Shown: positions 8,571 through 14,625 of the stretch, piece after piece
How the letters are laid out: the number at the start of each line of letters is the position of its first letter
Position numbering within the stretch: position 1 is the first letter of the stretch
NCBI GenBank assembly: GCA_022592435.1
Contig: JABYQS010000725.1
Location: 1 to 14,625, forward strand
Direction of reading: 5' to 3'
Source of the DNA: Cerioporus squamosus
Taxonomy: Eukaryota; Basidiomycota; Agaricomycetes; Polyporales; Polyporaceae
Length of the DNA: 14,625 nt
The notes under the pieces: model-generated
The model's database searches: none
Told to the model about the DNA's origin: nothing
Seen by the model: only the letters and a program-made list of their open reading frames with translations
Position numbers and translations under genes: made by a program

Positions 8571-10922
8571 ATGAGCGAGGCCATCGCCCCCGAACCCGCC
8601 ACACCCAATGTCGTCGCGCCCGATCGCCCACGATTTTACAATGCAGGAGCATGGGTGAAAGCTCAATTCGAGACGGAGGAGGTCCAGGCGATACTCGCGA
8701 ACAGGTCGCGCAGACAGAGGTATCTCGCAGCCGCCGAGCTCGTCGAACCGCGTTTCAAGGCGACCTTCCCCGACCCTTACCCCGGTGAGACGCCACACGA
8801 ATTCCAGTCGCGTTGGAAATCCGCCAAGTCTACCAGGCGGCACAAGTTGGTCCGTTGGGAGGCAGAGACTGTGGAACAGCACAAGGCGCGTATGAGACTC
8901 CTGCGCACGGTGCGTTCCCCTCCACTTGACACAGTCTGTGTACTTATGTAACTTCGCAGGACCTATCCAACCGATTCCGCGAGCTTTGGAACGACCGGAA
9001 GCGAAAACACGCCCTACCAACCCCCGCACCTCTTCCTACGCCCCAGAAGCGACGCGAGCTCACCGGTCTGGACCTCTTTCAGAAGAGCAGCGATGCTCCC
9101 GAAGGCGAGGTCGTGACCAACGCAAACGGCAGGACGTACTTCAATGTCGGGGCGCAGCGCCACGCCAGCAAAGTTCAGTGGCATGCCATGTCTGAGGAAC
9201 AGCGCGCGCCTTATGAGGAAGAGGCACGACAGCGCAACGCTGCGCGGCGCGACGAGCAAGCCGTCGCGAATGAGTCGGATGAGGAGGAGGCGGAGGAGGA
9301 AGGGCCAACCACGCACATCTAGTGAGACCTCCCTAGCGCTGCCAGGTTTCCAGGCGATTGACTTCGCGCAGTACGGCACAGGCCATTGCGGCCTGGTGCC
9401 AGACCAACTTACAGACGATGCACCGGACTTTTAAATGGGGTGGTTTCATCGCGGTGGCGGGACCGGACGAAAACGGGGTCTGCCGTTCCTACGTGTGAGC
9501 GTGGCTCGCCCAATCTGCGTGGCCCTGGGCTGACGTTTCCCAGGTCGGCAGTGGGGGAGAACCGTGACGGAGAATCTTTATTGGATGTCCTCCAGAAGGC
9601 CACTCGTGTCACTCCCGAAGAACTCGAGGCTCTGGCGCACTTGTGGATCGAGCAGAGCAAAGAAGGTGAGTTGGCCACCTTCTGCGAGGACTGGTGGGCC
9701 TTAAGCGACCTCTCTACACCCGGGGCCACGAAATTCAGCAATCGAAGGTGATCAATCGCAGGAATCAGAGCACATCGCGGCTCGCATCATATCTAGTGAG
9801 TCGCTGGCTGGCCCTCGTGTCGAACATGGCCAACCTTGCCCGCTCACAGGCCTGCGAGGAAGCCGCGAGTCCTCTGTTCTATCCTCAAGGTCCTCGGGAG
9901 CGCCGATCGCCAGCGTCGCTAGGAGCGCGCGCGACACAGACTCGCCGTCGTTCCAGGCTAACGAGTGGTCTTGGACGCCATCCGCCACTCCAGGGCGAGG
10001 TGACAGCCCGCGACTACCTGTCGTCACCCCGATTGACAACACGCTCGTCCCATCACCATCCTCCACTCCCATCGCATACTCCCCAGCCGCCATACCTCCT
10101 TCGCTCGCCGTCCCTACGAACGTTGACACTGTGCCGGCAAGTACGCCGTTGTCCGCCAACCCTCCAGATCTTGTCAGCCCGGCGCGAGTTGCGAGCGTGC
10201 GAGAACCTCCGATGAGTCCCAACCTGGACGTCACCTCCGGGACGCCGAGTGGTGACGGCTCCACATCGCCAGGGGCGATATCTGGCTCACGTCGTCGCAC
10301 CTGTGCAACGGAGGAAGCGGATGTAGTTCCTCTGATCAGTCCCACCTCTGAGCCGGCTTCCGCCACTGAAATGGATTCCGCCATGTCTCCCGAGTTGGTG
10401 TACGCGATGCAAGACCTCACCTTCCGCACGCCTTCGACGCCTGTGAACGATGACATATCGACAGGTACGGCTGGCCAGCAGTCACTCCTGCGTGAAACGC
10501 TGACCTCCATCGTCGCAGGTGGCGTCGATACGTCGCATCATCCTCACGAACCGCTTCGCGAAAAAGGTGCCGGACCGTCGGCCTCAGGGACCCAAGGTAC
10601 GTCTGCTGCTAGCACTCAGCCCGCGAAGCGCTCTCGTGGCCCATCGACCTCCGCCGGGGAGACGACGACCACGAAACGTTCGAGAAGCACGAAAGCGAAG
10701 GACAAGGTAGCAGGTGTCCCCATGGCGCCTCCCAACCCCGAAGTCGGTTTGGTTCTAGGTCGTGAGCCTCGCGCGCGCGTACTTACCGACAAGATGCAAC
10801 TACTCCAAGAGTGCGTATACCCCAATCCTGTACAGCGCGAACTGACGACAGTCACAGTGCCAAAGACCGCCGCAGCAAGCAAGCCAAGGCACAAGGGAAG
10901 CAAAAAAAGAGAGCCTAGATAG
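8571..10922 (+). CDS. Gene B: HMG-box-like N-terminal region with Ser/Thr/Pro-rich tail, 709 aa
   Basis: Exons 8571-8909, 8960-9321, 9372-9494, 9544-9665 and 9739-10922 join in phase (2,130 nt). Introns 1-3 are 50, 50 and 49 nt. The third has a CTGAC branch site. The fourth (about 73 nt) has a firm GTGAGT donor but alternative in-phase acceptors, at 9705 and 9747. The TAG at 9320-9322 is removed by splicing at TA|GTGAGA, so it is probably not the end. Residues about 148-212 resemble an HMG box: a LFQ motif, then W187, SEEQRAPYEEEARQRN. An acidic patch follows at 218-228. A conserved-looking module, KWGGFIAVAGPDENG (255-269), leads into a helical segment (TPEELEALAHLWIEQ). The remainder is Ser/Pro/Thr-rich with basic clusters (PAKRSRG, KRSRSTKAK) and a Lys/Arg-rich C-terminus. 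A nuclear, DNA-associated role is inferred. The HMG assignment is by pattern only, since the box is divergent. ATG 8571 has a good context (GCCATGAG). Confidence 0.72.
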
Positions 10923-11123
10923 TGGACTGTGCCGTAGATAGATACTATGGTCCTCCGATGTATCCCCCAAAAATGACATGCGATCGGCCGTAGCATCATG
11001 CAGGACAGGGGACACGGTGGGTAGAATCGCCGAGAGAACTGAATTTGCGAACCTGCCCGATTTGGGCGGCCTAACTCAGAGCATCCGCACCCGTCCCTCC
11101 TTGCGCACGACCATTCCCTCGAC
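10923..11123 (+). other. Intergenic region B-C
   Basis: About 200 bp between the gene B stop and the gene C start. It must hold the 3' end of B and the promoter or leader of C. No TATA box, repeat or small gene stands out. Confidence 0.35.
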
Positions 11124-14100
11124 ATGGACGCTCACTTCGAGATCGTCCCTGGGAAGCAGCAAATGCTGCTTCGACTTGTCCTGTGGACCGAGGTATGGAA
11201 CTCACGCGGCCATCTCATGCACGCCCTGCTCACAAACTTGTAGAACGGTCACCTACCCCTCTGGCGGATGGTGCCATTCGAAATTGGCCGGACGGTTGCT
11301 TTGCGAGACCTCGAGTGGCTGGTCGCGGCCTGCGGGCACTTTTTGCTCACCCCTCTGGAGATTCTCGACCATGGCATATGGCGCGCGCACCGGCTCGACA
11401 CTGCGGAGCTCGAGCTGTACGACTACTCGCCCACCCACCTCGTACGAGTCCTAGGGGTGGAACATTGCCCCTTACTCGGCTATGAACTCGAAGACATCGA
11501 CCGTTTTCTCGGGATTCCTCGTCCAAGTGCCAATCCCCAGGTGCGCGACAACAGAGAGTTCTTCGTGCTGCGACATGTTCGGGTGGTCCTGTGGAAAGAG
11601 GTACGTCGCTGAGTCTTCGAGAACCGTTCGGCCCTCAACATATATGTAGGACGGCGAACCGCCTGTGCATCACGTCGTGAGCTTCAACGATGAAAACAAG
11701 CTGCAGCTCGCGTTCCACTCGCCACTTGACGAAGACCTCCACCCCTGGAATCGCGTAGACATCTGGCTAGCGGCACAAGAGGAGTGGGCCATGGTGTCCA
11801 CGCTGAACAGCTTCGAGATCGACGCCGCCTACGACACTCTTCTCGTCAAGTTTCCCTTCGTGCAGTGCGTGCCAGGTTTCGGAAGCCACCTCTGCGCTTT
11901 CGACGCTGTGAAGACCGCCCGGACGACTTTGGAGAGCTGTCCTACGCTGTCACCGAAGAGGTACGAGTGTAATCTCGTCGACAGCAGACACTGACGCGGC
12001 CCCCAGACTGCTTGCCTGGTTCACGAAGGCATTCCCACGTTCTACGACATCGCAATGTCGACTAAGGCTTCGAGGGACGTGTTGAAGCACGCCGCTCAGC
12101 GGGATGGAGCAGCTGGGGCAGTAGTACCACATGTAATAGCTTATGTCCCCGAGACCATCGCCGAGGTACTCATGGGCCTGGCGTCGAGGAAGCGAAAGCG
12201 ACTGGCGATGCGGACGAAACTCCGCGCCTGGTTCGTCGCCGCTTCGCCGAGGTGTAGTTTGTTAGCATAGACGTCTAGAAACGTTTCCATGTCTCGCTGA
12301 GATCAACGACATTCCATCCCAGCTAGCAGGCAATGGTTACGAACGGAGACCGCTCACCGAGGCCGCAAGCCGCACTCGCTCACCCTCATAAACCAAACAG
12401 CCGACGCCCTGGCCGTAGCGGGCAAGGGACCGCAGGTGTTAGCAATTTTCGACAGCGCGCCGCGAGCTCCACCTCCTGCTCTTCCACCTCTTCCGCGACT
12501 CCTACCAGCCTCCTCTGTCATGTTACCCCCACGCCTGCTCGGTCTGGGCTCGTCTCCCCTGTATGCGGGCCATGGTTCCCAGCCCTTCCTCCCCTCTGTG
12601 ATAGACCACCTCGACACTCGCAAACGGAGCAACTACAGCGTGCGACGTCGCACGGTGGCCTGGACCGACGGTTTGGCACGACTCCACGGTCCTCCCGAAA
12701 AGTGCAGCCACCGCGACTGTCCTTCGCATCTCGACGGCAACGTCCAGTTTCGGTTGTTCATCGCGTATACCGATGCTCTCTTGGGTCGTTGGCGGGCTGA
12801 GGTGAGAAGATCGCAGTTCATCGATGACTGTGCCAAGCTAATGAAAGAACAGTGCGGACGTTGTGGTCGACTGACGAAGCCACCTCAAGCGGAGATCTCA
12901 CTCCAGCTGCAGAAAGACATCGAAGACGTCATTCGCGAGGAGTTGGACGCGGACGTATCTGCCGGTATGGCAGCCAGTGCACACCGCACATCGCAGGCGG
13001 AGGGACGAGATGCAGAGGCACGCGAGTTAGAGGCTGCGATCCAGGCTTCCCTGGTCTCGGCAAGTCAGGAACAGCGACGCCAGGACCGCACTGACAAGGC
13101 TGCGAATGCGGCCGAGCTTCGTCGGCAGAAGGACAAGAAGCTGGCAGACGAAATCAAACGACGTGTTACCGAGGCACACGATGGGCCCACCCCGCGCAAG
13201 GTACGTGGTGATTCATTGCCCAACTTTGCACACCCCTAATGCGACATGCAGAAGACACGTCGGGAGCTGAAGATTGTCGGCGAACGCACCATCACCCTGG
13301 TGGCCTGGTCCGAGGTGAGTGTGCAGGTGCCTCGAATCCATTGATGATACTCACCAACGTTCAGAGCACGAAACCACCACAGACCTTGCAGATAACGTTT
13401 CCTGACGCGGAAAAAATCGATCTCGCCGCGCAAGCCGTTGTGCAAACCTTGCTGAGGGAAGCAGCGTCCAAGATCCACGAAGCGCAAGTGTGGTGTGCGT
13501 TGGCTTCTGAGTGGGAGAGCTGCGCATGGCCGTTCTCACTTACGGGCGGCGCGCCCATGCTGCTCTTCCGCACGCAAGAGACGTATTGCCCGAACTTCGC
13601 CCTCGAGGTCCATCGACTGGAGGAACTCGCTCCAGACACAGACGCTGGTCGCAAAAGGGCTGCCTCCCGGGCCAAGAAGGCGTGGAGTGAAGCCATCGCT
13701 CGCGACCATTTCGAAGGCTGCGTCTACGTCGTCCTATGGTACAAAGTGAGTCCCAGTGGTACTGTGCTCCCTGTTGCATGCTGACGTGTCTTGCCAGGAC
13801 ATGGAAACCGCCCTCACACTTCTTCTCCCCCTCGCCGACGATCGTACGTTCGCCCTGGACGACGACGAAGCTCTGATGCAGGCCATGAGCGACAACCGCG
13901 AGGGGCACGTTCTAGTCTGGGATCGCAGAGTCACGGACTGGAAGCAATACACCCTCGATGAACGGGTACATGTCCCGAAGGACGAGCACACCGTCCTGAT
14001 GCGTATCCCAGTCCTCCTCGGCATCCCACCGCATCTCGGCATCGAAATGCAAGCTCAGTGCCTGACTGCTGACGTGATCAAGGTGGACGATCCTCGACAT

Positions 14101-14268
14101 CCTGACAGAGCCAAGGGCAAGGCGCGTGCCGACCCCCTCGGTGCCCGCAACCAGGTCAAACAAGAGGCGGACATCGATCTCGTCGCCGAGGAGCAGCGGG
14201 AACTACAGGCCCGCTGGAGCGCCGCAATGGTGGACGGATGTTTGGACGTAGACAAGTATTACATGTGA
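11124..14268 (+). CDS. Gene C: unknown ~909-aa protein with a ubiquitin-interacting motif
   Basis: Exons 11124-11192, 11244-11600, 11650-11875, 11914-11960, 12007-12251, 12330-13200, 13252-13314, 13365-13745 and 13798-14268. They join in phase to about 909 codons. Most introns are 46-52 nt with CTGAC, CTAAT or CTCAC branch sites. The 38-nt intron at 11876-11913 and the 78-nt intron at 12252-12329 are less certain. The first globular part (about 1-315) starts with MDAHFEIVPGKQQ. A Pro/Leu-rich stretch follows, then cysteines C440/C445, C482 and C490/C493 that could bind zinc. A classic ubiquitin-interacting motif lies near 543-560 (ELEAAIQASLVS, with A551 and S555 in the required spacing), followed by a Lys/Arg-rich helix. 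The C-terminal half (about 606-909) is a mixed globular region containing LIGNified-free, soluble sequence such as VWDRRVTDWKQYTL, with no membrane segment or enzyme motif. A GTGAGT donor overlaps the last TGA (14266-14268), so the gene may continue. Two separate genes, split near 12270, are possible but less likely because the phases match. Confidence 0.68.
13009..13065 (+). other. Ubiquitin-interacting motif within gene C
   Basis: Codons for roughly residues 542-560 read with an acidic lead-in (DAEARELE), then A-I-Q-A-S-L. This fits the UIM pattern of acidic residues, hydrophobic, Ala, three residues and Ser. UIMs are single helices that bind the Ile44 patch of ubiquitin. A following basic helix (LRRQKDKKLADEIKRR) extends the helical prediction. 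Confidence 0.6.
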
Positions 14269-14625
14269 GTTTCTGTAGCTAGCGTTCAGTGCCTGCAGCC
14301 CGTCGCGAGTGTGAACAATGCAAGTGTATACGCCACCTCGCCCGCCGCATCTTTAGGGACGAACCCAATGCGGCATAAGTACACCCTTCTGCACGCGGAT
14401 CCGCGCTAGAAGGTCATGCCTGCCTATATCTCTCGAGGATTGCCAGCTGGCGTCGCAGGTCCCCTTTCCCCCTCCACCCCCCGCCGCACCTAGCAACCCG
14501 AACGCACCGTCCACTCCAAAGGCTCGACAATCCCATAGTCTTCAATGAGCCGTCTAAGAAAGGTGAATGTAACCAAAATGCTCGCGTGCTTGCATGTGAA
14601 CATCGACTCGGCTTTGGAGTCTGGT
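14269..14625 (+). other. Possible continuation of gene C or its 3' region
   Basis: A consensus donor (GTGAGT at 14265-14270) immediately follows codon TAC at the last stop. Downstream, 14460-14550 is pyrimidine-rich on the plus strand. It holds short open pieces that read as Pro-rich protein (PFPPPPPAAPSNPNAPSTPK) in one frame and NPIVFNEPSKK in another, followed by a GTGAAT donor-like site near 14558. I could not build an in-phase exon with confidence, so this is either further exons or a 3' region. Confidence 0.35.

Noticed and set aside
9752..10510. Minus-strand open frame of 252 codons opposite gene B exon 5
   Set aside because: It mirrors the Ser/Pro-rich plus-strand tail and shows Gly/Val/Ser-rich composition expected from the complement. 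The plus-strand frame is continuous with upstream exons in phase.
10569..10612. Possible short intron in gene B exon 5 beginning with GTACGT near 10595
   Set aside because: The donor is consensus, but the next acceptor gives an intron of under 30 nt and the frame is open without it, so I kept the exon whole.
5702..14268. TET/JBP dioxygenase, often found beside fungal KDZ elements
   Set aside because: I looked for the HxD...H...R iron and 2-oxoglutarate binding pattern in genes A, B and C and did not see it in a convincing setting.
1..14625. tRNA, rRNA or CRISPR features
   Set aside because: No cloverleaf-like conserved boxes, rRNA segments or regularly spaced repeats were recognised by eye on either strand.

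Overview
The window looks like nuclear DNA of a filamentous basidiomycete, most likely an Agaricomycete. It is GC-rich. Its genes are cut by many short introns of about 46-57 nt, with GTRNGN donors, frequent CTGAC/CTAAC-type branch sites and NAG acceptors. It carries a transposase of the Kyakuja-Dileera-Zisupton (KDZ) class, with the CxC2-type cysteine cluster typical of mushroom genomes. No bacterial operon signals, RNA genes or CRISPR arrays were seen.

Layout. (1) Bases 1-3939, minus strand: one KDZ transposase gene. I reconstructed twelve exons that join in phase into at least 1,111 residues. The cysteine cluster, the core around D507, D528 and E598, and the C-terminal helical region are all present. 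The 3' end lies at or beyond the left edge. (2) Bases 3940-5701: a long non-coding stretch between divergent genes. It has palindromes, a 23-bp tandem duplication, a purine-rich tract and one doubtful minus-strand coding remnant. (3) Bases 5702-14268 or beyond, plus strand: three co-oriented multi-exon genes, called A, B and C here. A (5702-8289, 4 exons, 808 aa) has a Pro-rich N-terminus, two globular halves and a basic linker with a Myc-like nuclear localisation signal. B (8571-10922, 5 exons, 709 aa) has an HMG-box-like segment, an acidic patch and a long Ser/Thr/Pro-rich tail with basic clusters. C (11124-14268, about 9 exons, about 909 aa) carries a clear ubiquitin-interacting motif and a small cysteine cluster. 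C may continue past 14268.

None of A, B or C matches a family I can name with confidence. The ORFs as they stand hide the gene structures: B and C each appear as several unrelated fragments, but intron phases join them into single proteins. Two of the three have nuclear or DNA-associated features and one has a ubiquitin-binding motif. They sit head-to-head with a large KDZ transposase. A reasonable but untested inference is that they are accessory genes of, or co-amplified with, a large KDZ element. Ordinary host genes beside a transposon insertion remain an alternative.
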